A DNA stretch of 64,000 nucleotides from Methanobrevibacter cuticularis (lineage in GTDB: Archaea; Methanobacteriota; Methanobacteria; Methanobacteriales; Methanobacteriaceae): NCBI RefSeq assembly GCF_001639285.1, contig NZ_LWMW01000022.1, positions 1-64,000 of the forward strand. The letters run 5' to 3'. Below are positions 1 to 8,659 of this stretch, piece by piece. The position numbers and the translations under genes were made by a program. Position 1 is the first letter of the stretch; each line of letters opens with the position of its first letter. The notes beneath the pieces were generated by a model that did not search any database, was not told where the DNA came from, and saw only the letters and a list, made by a program, of their open reading frames with translations.

Positions 1-67
1 TTTTGGATTTTTTTCAGGTTTTACTAATTTTAAGTTCTTTTTATTGTTTTTTATTTATTTGTTTATG

Positions 68-93
68 ATATATATATATATATATATATATAT
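68..93. repeat. (AT)n dinucleotide run upstream of the first ALP gene
   Basis: About 13 AT repeats lie some 20 bp upstream of the TATA-like box of the downstream adhesin gene. The same run, with the same length, occurs at 49186-49211 upstream of the paralogous adhesin. Dinucleotide runs can change length by slippage, so it could alter promoter spacing; that role is inference. Confidence 0.8.
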
Positions 94-107
94 TATTTTT
101 CAATAAA

Positions 108-118
108 GTTTATATATG
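108..118 (+). promoter_or_regulatory. TATA-like promoter of ALP gene 1
   Basis: A TTTATATATGG stretch sits about 100 bp upstream of the coding start, implying a transcription start near 135-140 and a leader of roughly 70 nt ending in a strong SD (GGAGGTGA, 203-210). The entire segment is repeated unchanged before the second ALP gene (49226-49236). Confidence 0.5.
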
Positions 119-215
119 GCATAGAATATAATTATTATCGGTTAATAGGTAGTGATTATTCTCTATTTATTTAACTGATTTTTATCAATAATTGAATGAA
201 ATGGAGGTGAAAAAA

Positions 216-3200
216 ATAAAAAACTATAAAAAAACAATACTGAAAACGAGTATACTAATAGCTACTATTTTATTATTAGCTATCAGCTTAAACTCCAGTT
301 TTGCAGCTACTGTACCTATTAATAATACAACACCTGGTGGTATAAATGGAACAATAACATCAGGAACTACTAATCCTGGAGATACTATTTTGCTTGCTCC
401 AGGAAACTACACAGGAACTACCAATACAGGAATAACTATCAACAAAAATGTGACAATACAAGGAAACGGACCTGCTGCTAATGTAATAATTGACGCACAA
501 GGATCAAGACGAATATTCACTATAGGCAATAACTTGAATGTGACTTTTATAAACATAACATTCACCAATGGAAGATCTAGTACTACTTATACAGTTCTTG
601 GTGGAGCAATATATAATCAATACACTACAACAACGATGACTTTCATCAACTGTACATTCACTAGCAACACTGCAACTACTAATTATGGTGGTGGTGCTAT
701 CACCAATTTTGGTGTTATGAGCGTTAGTGGTTCTACTTTCACCAATAACTATGCAAGTTTTGGTGGTGGTGCTATCTCCAATATTGGTGTTATGAGTGTT
801 AATGATTCTACTTTCATTAGCAACAGTGCAGGTAACATGGGTGGTGCTGTTATTTATAATCATGGTGTTAATTCGAAAATTAGTAGTTCTACTTTCATTA
901 ACAACACTGCAACTTCCAATGGTGGTGGTGTTATCTACAATCATGCTGATGGTGCTAATTTCAGTATTAGTGATTCTACTTTCATTAACAACACTGCAAT
1001 TGGTGTTGGTGGTGTTATTTGCAATTCTGGTGGTGTTAATTTTAGTGTTAGTGGTTCTACTTTCATTAATAACACTGCTGGTGGTGGTGTTGGTAGTGGT
1101 GGTGCTATCTATAATAATGATAATGGTGTTAATTTTAGTGTTAGTGGTTCTACTTTCATTAATAGCTCTGGAACTACTGGTGGTGCTATCTACAGTTCTG
1201 GTGCTAATGGGAGTTTTAGTGGTTCTAGTTTCATTAATAATTCTGTAACTGGTAATGGTGGTGCTATTTTTAATAGTGGTGCTAATGGACGTGTTGATGA
1301 TTCTAATTTCACTAACAACACTGCAAATAGTATTGGTGGTGGTGCTATCTACAATAATGTTAATGGTGTTAATTTAAGTGTTAGTGGTTCTATTTTTACT
1401 AATAACTCTGCAGCTGCAACTGCTGGTAGTGGTGGTGCTATATTCAATAATGCTAATAATTTAGGAGTTAATGGTTCTAATTTCATTAACAATACTGCTG
1501 GTAGTGTTGGTGGTGGTGCTATCGCCAATAATGGTAATAATTCAATTGTTAATTATAATCGTATATTTAATAATACTGATACCAATGGTTTTGATATGGT
1601 AAACACTGGAAATAATGTTAATGCGAACCTTAATTGGTGGGGAATTAACAATATAACTGATAAAATTATGGGTATTAATACCAGTAACCATTATATTTTG
1701 AATATTACTAACTCTAGTAGTTTGGATAATCTTAATATTGGTGACAAAGTTAATTTTTCTCTGTTAGTATTGAATACTACTTTGACTAATGATGGTGTTG
1801 GAAATTTGCCTGATTTTGTTATTAATGGTACTTTTGATGGTGTAGCTTATAATTCTAGTCGTGCTGATAATTTTACTTATATCTTCCCTATTTCATCTGG
1901 AGGAAATCAGACTGTACATGCTTCTTTAGACGATCAATATGTGAATAGAACTTTTACTGTAATTGCTGCAATAAAAAATTCTACGAATTCAACTATTGTT
2001 GTTAATCCTAATCCTGCTCAAATTGGCGAAAATATCACTGTTAGTGGTCAGTTAGCTAATTATACAGGTATTGGTTTTGTTAATGTTACTGTTGATGGTA
2101 AACTCTTTACTAATGTAACTGTTGATGTTTCTGGTTATTGGGAGTTAAATTATACTACTAATCGTACTGGTACTTTCGATATTGATGTTAGTTTTGCTGG
2201 TGATGGTAATTATGATGCTTTTAGTAATTCTACTACTTTCACAGTAAATAAGAATAGTACTAATTCAACTATCATTGTTAATCCTAATCCTGCTCAAATT
2301 GGTGAAAATATCACTGTCAGTGGTCAGTTAGCTAATTTTACAGGTATTGGGTTTGTTAATGTTACTGTTGATGGTAATCTCTTTACTAATGTAACTGTTG
2401 ATGTTTCTGGTTATTGGGAGTTAAATTATACTACTAATCGTACTGGAATTTTCGATATTGATGTTAGTTTTGCTGGTGATAGTAATTACGATGCTTTTAG
2501 TAATTCTACTACTTTCACAGTAAATAAGAATAGTACTAATTCAACTATTGTTGTTAGTCCTAATCCTTCTCAAATTGGTGAGAATGTTACTGTTAGTGGT
2601 CAGTTAGCTAATTTTACAGGTATTGGGTTTGTTAATGTTACTGTTGATGGTAATCTCTTTACTGATGTAATTGTTGATGTTTATGGTTATTGGGAGTTAA
2701 ATTATACTGCTAATCGTACTGGAACTGATTTAGAGATTGTTGTTAGTTTTGCTGGTGATAGTAATTACGATGCTTTTAGTAATTCTACTACTTTCACAGT
2801 AGCTAAGAATAGTACTAATTCTACTATTGTTGTTAGTCCTAATCCTGCTCAAATTGGTGAGAATGTTACTGTTAGTGGTCAGTTAGCTAATTTTACAGGT
2901 ATTGGTTTTGTTAATGTTACTGTTGATGGTAATCTCTTTACTGATGTAATTGTTGATGTTTCTGGTTATTGGGAGTTAAATTACACTAGTAATCGTACTG
3001 GAACTGATTTAGAGATTGTTGTCAGCTTTGCTGGTAACGAAAATTACACAAGCTTTACTAATACTACTAGCTTTAATGTTACTAAATTAGCTGTTAATTC
3101 AACTATAAATATTCCAAAGGATGTTAAGGTTGGTAAAATCATAACAATTGATGGTGTGCTTGTTGATGAGAATGGTAATCCATTAGCTAATGCTCCAATT

Positions 3201-3797
3201 GCTGTTACTGTTGGTGGTAAGGTTTATTCTTTGATTACTGATTCTAATGGTCGATGGAGTCTTACTTATAAACCAACACACACAGGAAACGTTAATGTTG
3301 TAGTGGATTATACAGGAAACGATGAATACTTTAGCTATACCAATACTACAACTTTTAATGTTGTAAAAGGTCAAGTTATTGTTGATATTGATGTAGTTAA
3401 AAATTCTGATGGATCTGTTGATGTAATTGTCACAGTGTCTGATGAATACGGTGATCCAATACCAGACTACAAAGTTAATATTGGTTTGGATGGTAAAAAC
3501 ATTGGAAATATCGTTACTAATGTTCTTGGTATTGGAAGAATCCATATACCAACTAATAAACTTAGTGTCGGTCATCATGTGATTACAGCTACATCTGATA
3601 ATGCAAACTACTATATTAATCCAGTTTCAGCTGAATTTGAAATACAAAACAACAAAAATGATACTAATAATACTAATAAAACAAGTGATAATCCAGTAGC
3701 TATAGCTACTATGAAAAATACAGGAATACCGATAATAGCTATCATATTAGTATTGATAAGTGTGTTTGGAATAAGTATTAGAAGAAAACAAAATTAA
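216..3797 (+). CDS. Adhesin-like protein with beta-helix repeats, four Ig-like repeats and a C-terminal membrane anchor
   Basis: Large secreted surface protein of the ALP class. It has a positively charged start, a hydrophobic signal segment ending near NSSFA, then roughly 400 residues of GGAIYN / TFINN type repeats that suggest a right-handed parallel beta-helix (polymorphic outer membrane protein style). Four nearly identical Ig-like repeats of about 92 residues follow (each starts NSTNSTI-V, nucleotides ~1975-3060), then two more divergent Ig-like domains. The end is a single membrane segment (GIPIIAIILVLISVFGI) followed by RRKQN, so the protein is probably anchored with its bulk outside the pseudomurein wall. 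Start choice: the strong SD at 203-210 points to ATA at 216; an in-frame ATG at 201 overlaps that SD and a TTG lies at 192, so the start is uncertain. The ligand is unknown. Confidence 0.88.
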   Translation: MKNYKKTILKTSILIATILLLAISLNSSFAATVPINNTTPGGINGTITSGTTNPGDTILLAPGNYTGTTNTGITINKNVTIQGNGPAANVIIDAQGSRRIFTIGNNLNVTFINITFTNGRSSTTYTVLGGAIYNQYTTTTMTFINCTFTSNTATTNYGGGAITNFGVMSVSGSTFTNNYASFGGGAISNIGVMSVNDSTFISNSAGNMGGAVIYNHGVNSKISSSTFINNTATSNGGGVIYNHADGANFSISDSTFINNTAIGVGGVICNSGGVNFSVSGSTFINNTAGGGVGSGGAIYNNDNGVNFSVSGSTFINSSGTTGGAIYSSGANGSFSGSSFINNSVTGNGGAIFNSGANGRVDDSNFTNNTANSIGGGAIYNNVNGVNLSVSGSIFTNNSAAATAGSGGAIFNNANNLGVNGSNFINNTAGSVGGGAIANNGNNSIVNYNRIFNNTDTNGFDMVNTGNNVNANLNWWGINNITDKIMGINTSNHYILNITNSSSLDNLNIGDKVNFSLLVLNTTLTNDGVGNLPDFVINGTFDGVAYNSSRADNFTYIFPISSGGNQTVHASLDDQYVNRTFTVIAAIKNSTNSTIVVNPNPAQIGENITVSGQLANYTGIGFVNVTVDGKLFTNVTVDVSGYWELNYTTNRTGTFDIDVSFAGDGNYDAFSNSTTFTVNKNSTNSTIIVNPNPAQIGENITVSGQLANFTGIGFVNVTVDGNLFTNVTVDVSGYWELNYTTNRTGIFDIDVSFAGDSNYDAFSNSTTFTVNKNSTNSTIVVSPNPSQIGENVTVSGQLANFTGIGFVNVTVDGNLFTDVIVDVYGYWELNYTANRTGTDLEIVVSFAGDSNYDAFSNSTTFTVAKNSTNSTIVVSPNPAQIGENVTVSGQLANFTGIGFVNVTVDGNLFTDVIVDVSGYWELNYTSNRTGTDLEIVVSFAGNENYTSFTNTTSFNVTKLAVNSTINIPKDVKVGKIITIDGVLVDENGNPLANAPIAVTVGGKVYSLITDSNGRWSLTYKPTHTGNVNVVVDYTGNDEYFSYTNTTTFNVVKGQVIVDIDVVKNSDGSVDVIVTVSDEYGDPIPDYKVNIGLDGKNIGNIVTNVLGIGRIHIPTNKLSVGHHVITATSDNANYYINPVSAEFEIQNNKNDTNNTNKTSDNPVAIATMKNTGIPIIAIILVLISVFGISIRRKQN

Positions 3798-3807
3798 ACA
3801 TTTTTTA

Positions 3808-3855
3808 GGAGGACTTATTTATTTTCTCCTATATTTATTTATTTTTTTTTTTTTT
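3808..3855 (+). terminator. Hairpin plus T14 tract after ALP gene 1
   Basis: AGGAG (3808-3812) pairs with CTCCT (3827-3831), and a run of 14 T follows at 3842-3855. The arrangement recurs after the second ALP gene (52280-52324, shorter T tract). It fits T-rich archaeal termination; function is inferred from position. Confidence 0.6.
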
Positions 3856-3884
3856 ATTCATATTTGTAATTTATTAACTAATTG

Positions 3885-3975
3885 AAGTTTTTTTCATTGT
3901 TTATCGATTAATTAAAGTTTTTTTTATTGTTCATCGATTAATTAAAGTTTTTTTTATTGCTTATCGATTAATTAT
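3885..3975. repeat. Tandem repeat, 30-bp period, three copies
   Basis: ATCGATTAATTA recurs at 3903, 3933 and 3963 with T-rich spacers. The homologous stretch after the second ALP gene has only one unit, so copy number has changed since the duplication. Confidence 0.8.
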
Positions 3976-3994
3976 AATATTATAATAATTATGA

Positions 3995-4130
3995 GAGTGT
4001 CTCATAATTACTTTTTCACTAAACAAATCTACAAGATTTGAATAAATTATTCAGATAAATTAAACAAAACAAAGAAAATCTCGGTGATTTTTACAAATTT
4101 GTTCATACAAAACTTAATTATGAGACACTC
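3995..4130. mobile_element. 136-bp miniature inverted-repeat element (MITE-like), intact copy
   Basis: Terminal inverted repeats of 16 bp: GAGTGTCTCATAATTA at the left end and its exact complement at 4115-4130. There is no coding capacity inside. A second copy lies at 52393-52640 and carries another element inserted in it. Homology between the two ALP loci stops at the right end of this element. The family and the mobilising transposase are not identifiable here. Confidence 0.75.
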
Positions 4131-4181
4131 CATATTGTAATTATTTGAACTCAATATTCATAATGCTGTAATTAATATTGC

Positions 4182-5183
4182 TTAATTTAAATCGTCATCT
4201 TGGTGGCAGATTTCGTTATATTCACAATTAAGACATTTTTGTTTATTAATAATAATATCTGGAACTATTTCTTCATTTATAATATCCTTTATTTCATTAA
4301 TAGTTTTAAACAGTCCTTTTCTTAAATTTGAATCCATGACAACCGGTCGTCTTTCTCCAATTTTTAAATAATCTATAAATCCTACAAATACTTCAGTATT
4401 AAATTCTTCTTCTATCAAAAGAGCACTAGCTACTAATTCAATGGAATCTCCATCCCAAACTCCTCTCATTGGAGGATTTGATGGCCTTATATTTATTGGG
4501 TAATATTTTCCATCTATTATCTCAATTTTATCGCAGCTTCCCATAATCTCTAATTGAGGGTCTCTCATTAAATAGCTATACATTGATGTTGGGAAAAATA
4601 GCTCGGCTATTTGAGTTCCATCCTTATCATTTGCTATCATAGCTTTTTGAGCTTTTAAAGCTAATATTTTCATGTTGAAGTAAATTTCATCTTGTATCTC
4701 ATTTTTCAATTTTTCTACTTCATCTACAACTTCTATTTCATTTAACTTTTCTACTTCATCTACAACTTCTATTTCATTTAAATTTTCTACTTCATCTACA
4801 ACTTCTATTTCACTTAACTTTTCTGTTTTATTTAATTCTATTACTTTTTCAAACTTTTTTTCATATTTAATATCATTATTTGAAATACTATTTGATTTTG
4901 AAATATTTTTTTCATAAATAAAATCGCTATTTTCTAAAACAGCTATTGAATTTTCTATATACTCTTCTATGTTCTTGTTTAAGTTCGCTTCTATTTCGGT
5001 CAATGTCATGTCCTTTCTTAGTCTTCTTAAGTTTCGCTGGGATAAATCTTGTAGGTCTATTCTCAATTCTTTCATTGTTTTATATAAAAGAATATCTTTT
5101 TTTATTTCATTATTTAAGCTATTTTCAAGATATAATTTTAGAGGGCAAAACATATAAGTTCTTATTGTTGCAATACTAATCAT
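4182..5183 (-). CDS. Cas4-like PD-(D/E)XK protein with Fe-S cysteines, probably catalytically altered
   Basis: Resembles stand-alone Cas4/RecB-type nucleases. One cysteine near the N-terminus (Cys13, FCPLKLYLE) and three at the C-terminus (Cys317, Cys320, Cys326) match the four-cysteine Fe-S arrangement of this family. The core aspartate is present (GSCDKIEI, Asp218). Where the family has E-x-K this protein reads INIR (Asn231, Arg233), and where it has QxxxY it reads ELVAS (Glu249, Ser253). Residues ~110-160 hold a low-complexity insert made of three EIEVVDEVE units (33-bp DNA repeats). Start ATG has SD GAGGA. No cas genes or CRISPR array are nearby, so a role in adaptation is not supported; DNA binding or repair is possible. 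At 333 aa it is longer than a typical Cas4 because of the insert. Confidence 0.7.
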   Translation of the reverse strand: MISIATIRTYMFCPLKLYLENSLNNEIKKDILLYKTMKELRIDLQDLSQRNLRRLRKDMTLTEIEANLNKNIEEYIENSIAVLENSDFIYEKNISKSNSISNNDIKYEKKFEKVIELNKTEKLSEIEVVDEVENLNEIEVVDEVEKLNEIEVVDEVEKLKNEIQDEIYFNMKILALKAQKAMIANDKDGTQIAELFFPTSMYSYLMRDPQLEIMGSCDKIEIIDGKYYPINIRPSNPPMRGVWDGDSIELVASALLIEEEFNTEVFVGFIDYLKIGERRPVVMDSNLRKGLFKTINEIKDIINEEIVPDIIINKQKCLNCEYNEICHQDDDLN

Positions 5184-5992
5184 TTAAATTCCTCTTAGTG
5201 TTTTTAATATAAAGAAAATCACAGGTTTTCTAACTTGAAAAATCAATTTTTTCAAATAAAGAAAAATCTTCATTTTTAAAAAGAAAATCTTCATTTTTAA
5301 TTTTAAAAATATAAATTTTTTTTATATTGTTTATTACTAATAGTTATTATTTTATTACTATTAAATAAATACTTAATGGTTTATTTTAAATAATTATTAT
5401 TATTTTATATTAAAAGAACATATGAACATTAATTTTTCATTAAAGATAGAAATAATTATATTTTATTAAATTAATGATAAAATAAAACAAAATTAATGGA
5501 TATTCAAAATTTTAATTTAATGAAAAACATATTCATTGAATGTAACTTTTCCTTTTAATTGCTAAATTGATGAAACTTAAAAATTTTTAACTGTCTTTTT
5601 TATAGTATTTGATTGTCATCCTAGATTTCATTATAATTAATTAGATTATTATCAGTTTTTAGATAATATAGAAATTTTAAACCATATTCTTAAATACTAT
5701 TTTTCCAAAATATTATAATAATATTATAATAAGATTTAAAAATATTAAGGAATTTTTATTTGCAGTAATAAAATTAATAAACTTAATAGACTAATAAATT
5801 TAATAAAATTACTAGTAATTTTCACTATATTTAATATTCTAGTGAAGAAAAAAGAAGGAATTTTAACTGATTTATTTCAACAAGGTCTTTGCATTGATTT
5901 TATATTTTATAACTTACTAATATAATTCTATGTGATAGTTTATATTATTATATTCAATAAAATCTTATTTCAAATTCATCTGGGAATCTACT
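5184..5992. other. Intergenic, no gene seen
   Basis: Very AT-rich 809 bp between divergent genes. It holds short direct repeats of AAAATCTTCATTTTTAA near 5262-5300 and several TATA-like strings. I see no open frame with an SD and no clear RNA structure. Confidence 0.5.
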
Positions 5993-6598
5993 ATGTTAAT
6001 CACTCATAAACACTTATCAAAAAATTTTGAATATGATGGAAGTCAAATTGAAGCTTCATGGGCTTTTAAATCATTTAAAATAAAAGGATCAGCTATTATA
6101 ACATGGATAGGATCTATGAATATTAAGCCTGATAATTTAAAAGACTTTGAGGATATTGGATTGGAAATAAAATCAGATAACATGGTCCATTTCATGCTAG
6201 AACATTTTGATGAGCAACCTGCTAATTTAAGAATAGGTTATCTTCGTCAAAGGTTGTTGGTAATGATTCTAAAGGAAGAATTAGCTAACAAAGGCATATT
6301 TTCTTCTAGAGAAGGGGACGACATTTATATAGATTCAAAGAAATTAACAGTTTCAATAGCTACTGTTTCATCTAGTTCTATGAAAATTCATTTAGGAATT
6401 AATATTACAAGTGATGGAACTCCAGATGATGTGGATACAATTGGTTTATTTGAATTAAATAACAAAATTGCTAATAGTAATAGTAAAGAATACTTTAATT
6501 ATAGTAATTTGTTGATTTTTATCAATGATATCGTTAATAACTATATAAATGAATTAAATTCTATTGAATTAGATATAAGTAAAACTAATCTTTTATAG
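5993..6598 (+). CDS. DUF366 family protein
   Basis: 201-aa protein recognised as DUF366 from its overall sequence (for example ASWAFKSFKIKGSAIITWIGSM near the N-terminus and the DTIGLFEL stretch). The biochemical function is not established. It is followed on the same strand by queD and queE homologues, so a link to 7-deazaguanine (archaeosine/preQ0) metabolism or tRNA modification is a reasonable guilt-by-association guess. ATG is preceded by GGGA. The 270-bp gap to queD holds AT-rich repeats, so a shared transcript is uncertain. Confidence 0.75.
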   Translation: MLITHKHLSKNFEYDGSQIEASWAFKSFKIKGSAIITWIGSMNIKPDNLKDFEDIGLEIKSDNMVHFMLEHFDEQPANLRIGYLRQRLLVMILKEELANKGIFSSREGDDIYIDSKKLTVSIATVSSSSMKIHLGINITSDGTPDDVDTIGLFELNNKIANSNSKEYFNYSNLLIFINDIVNNYINELNSIELDISKTNLL

Positions 6599-6659
6599 CT
6601 ATTATTTCACAAACATAATTTTTTAATGAATCTAATTTTTAATAATTAAATAGCTAAAA

Positions 6660-6800
6660 ATAACCTAATACTATAATTAGTAAAAATTTATTAAAAATTT
6701 ATTAGTAAAAATTTATTAAAAATTTAAATATAATAATTAAAAATTTATTAAAAATTTAAATATAATAATTAAAAATTTATTAAAAATTTAATTTTCATGA
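6660..6800. repeat. AT-rich tandem repeats between DUF366 and queD
   Basis: AAAAATTTATTAAAAATTTAAATATAATAATT-type units repeat about three times just after the DUF366 stop codon. They are low complexity and non-coding. Confidence 0.6.
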
Positions 6801-6868
6801 AGATAACAAGTATAACAGTTTTAATAAATAGAACCACTAATTAATATAATGATTAAGGAGTAAAAACA

Positions 6869-7387
6869 ATGAAAATAATGATTAATGGAATTAATGCTAA
6901 TTTAAGGTTTTCATCTGCTCATATAATACCTGCTCATGATTCTTGTGGATTTATTCATGGACATTCATATTTTGTTGATGTAGAAATTGAGGGAAATCGT
7001 TCAGGGGACTATGATTTTGTGGTTGACTTTAAAGATGTTAAAAAATCGGTTAGAACTATTTGTAAACAATTAGATCATAGGGTTTTAATACCTATTAATA
7101 ATAACAATATGAATTTTAAAGATCTAGGAGATAGTAATAACTTAAAAACACTTGATTTTGAAAATAGGAAGTATGTTGAGTTTAATATTGAAAATAAATA
7201 TTATAAATTTCCCATGGAGGATTGTGTCTTACTTCCACTAAAACATAGTTCAGCTGAAGATTTATCTCAATATTTCGCATATAAAGTCTTTGAAGATCTA
7301 ATTAAAAAAAGTTATGAGATAGATTCTGTTTCAGTATGTGTTAATGAAGGTATTGGTCAAGGAGCCTTTTTTAAAAAGACTAAGTAA
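6869..7387 (+). CDS. queD: 6-carboxytetrahydropterin synthase (QueD / PTPS family)
   Basis: Converts dihydroneopterin triphosphate to 6-carboxytetrahydropterin in the pathway to preQ0, which archaea need for archaeosine in tRNA. Zinc ligands are visible: the histidine of SSAH and the HGH pair in CGFIHGH, with the catalytic Cys in the C-x3-HGH arrangement that marks QueD. The 172-aa length is somewhat above the usual 120-150 because of a central insert around residues 75-115. The start ATG follows AAGGAG at good spacing. queE is the next gene downstream, which supports the assignment. A pterin-synthase role is the main alternative. Confidence 0.85.
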   Translation: MKIMINGINANLRFSSAHIIPAHDSCGFIHGHSYFVDVEIEGNRSGDYDFVVDFKDVKKSVRTICKQLDHRVLIPINNNNMNFKDLGDSNNLKTLDFENRKYVEFNIENKYYKFPMEDCVLLPLKHSSAEDLSQYFAYKVFEDLIKKSYEIDSVSVCVNEGIGQGAFFKKTK

Positions 7388-7507
7388 TGATTTTTATTAA
7401 ATTATACTTAATTATTAATACCATAATCATTATTTAAAATGTAATTAATTATTATTTTCTTATTTAAATTATATCTGACTATTTAATATAGATATGGGGG
7501 ATTTTTC

Positions 7508-8206
7508 ATGAACGCACCAATTATTGAAATTTTTTCAAGTTTTCAGGGTGAAGGTATCTTAATAGGGAGAAGACAAATATTTATTAGGTTCGCTGGATGT
7601 AATTTAAGTTGTAAGTATTGTGACACTATAGAAAGCCAATCTGTGACTTCAGGAACTGAATTATCTGTTGAAGAAACTATAAAAAAAGTTAAAGCATTAG
7701 AAACTTCTGATTTACATTCTATCTCTTTCACTGGTGGTGAACCGCTATTGTATGTAGATTTTATAAATGAATTTATGGATAAAACTGACTATAACTTTTT
7801 ACTAGAGACTAATGGAACTCTGCCTGATTTTTTATCAAAAATAAATCAAATCGACTATGTTTCTTTGGATATTAAACTGCCGGAGCATTTTGACAATGAA
7901 ATGGAATATGAGATTTTTGAAGATGAGATAAAATCACTAAAATTATTAATAGAACATAATATAAACATATATTGTAAAGTAGTAGTGTTACCTTCAACTG
8001 AGTCAAAAACTATAAAAATGATACTTGAAAGATTAAAAGATGAAATTCCCAAAAACTCAAACATTCCAATTGTTATTCAACCATCAAGTCCAATAAATAA
8101 ATGGAAAATCCATACAAAGAAACTATTCGAATTTTCTGAGATTATCGGTGATTATTTGGATGTATTAATGATTCCTCAAGTTCATAAAATTTTAGATATA
8201 GAATAA
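7508..8206 (+). CDS. queE: 7-carboxy-7-deazaguanine synthase (QueE), radical SAM
   Basis: Radical SAM enzyme that rearranges 6-carboxytetrahydropterin into 7-carboxy-7-deazaguanine. The N-terminal FSSFQGEG is a QueE hallmark. The Fe-S cluster motif is C-x3-C-x2-C (CNLSCKYC, residues ~31-38), and FTGGEPLL (~75) is the SAM-binding GGE motif. Length is 232 aa, normal for the family. SD GGGGGA lies just before the ATG. It follows queD by 120 bp on the same strand and probably works with it; queC is not in the window. Confidence 0.9.
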   Translation: MNAPIIEIFSSFQGEGILIGRRQIFIRFAGCNLSCKYCDTIESQSVTSGTELSVEETIKKVKALETSDLHSISFTGGEPLLYVDFINEFMDKTDYNFLLETNGTLPDFLSKINQIDYVSLDIKLPEHFDNEMEYEIFEDEIKSLKLLIEHNINIYCKVVVLPSTESKTIKMILERLKDEIPKNSNIPIVIQPSSPINKWKIHTKKLFEFSEIIGDYLDVLMIPQVHKILDIE

Positions 8207-8395
8207 TTGTAGAATAATATCTTAAATTTTAGGTATATGGTAATTATAGAATAATATCTTAAATTTTAGGTATATGGTAATTGTAGAATAATTATAGAAT
8301 AATATCTTAAATTTTAGGTATATGGTAATTGTAGAATAATTATAGAATAATATCTTAAATTTTAGGTATATTGATAATTATAGAATAATATCTTA
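8207..8395. repeat. Tandem repeat array starting at the queE stop
   Basis: Units containing TAGAATAATATCTTAAATTTTAGGTATAT recur about four to five times with variable linkers (ATGGTAATTGTAGAATAATTA). The array begins within a few bases of the queE stop codon. The remaining bases to 8659 are AT-rich with no visible gene. Confidence 0.85.
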
Positions 8396-8659
8396 AATGA
8401 TATTTATAATTAAAATAGTTTGTATTTAATGATTTAAAATTATAGTGTTAAGACAATTTAATTTTTTCTATAATTTTATTAATATAGATTTTATAGAGTA
8501 AGATTAAATAAAAGGTTTAAGATTGAATTAAGAAGATAAAATACTTTTTAATAATTTTGTTGAGAAATATAAATAAATTAATATTTAAATTGTCATGATA
8601 ATAGGTCATAATAGATTATAAAAATATATTAATAAATAGCTATTACACAAGGTGTATAA

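Noticed and set aside
504-944. Antisense frames across ALP gene 1
   Set aside because: Produced by the periodic GGT/AAT codon pattern of the beta-helix repeats.
4182-5183. Evidence for a CRISPR-Cas locus
   Set aside because: Only a Cas4-like protein is present; no cas1, cas2, effector or repeat array in the window.
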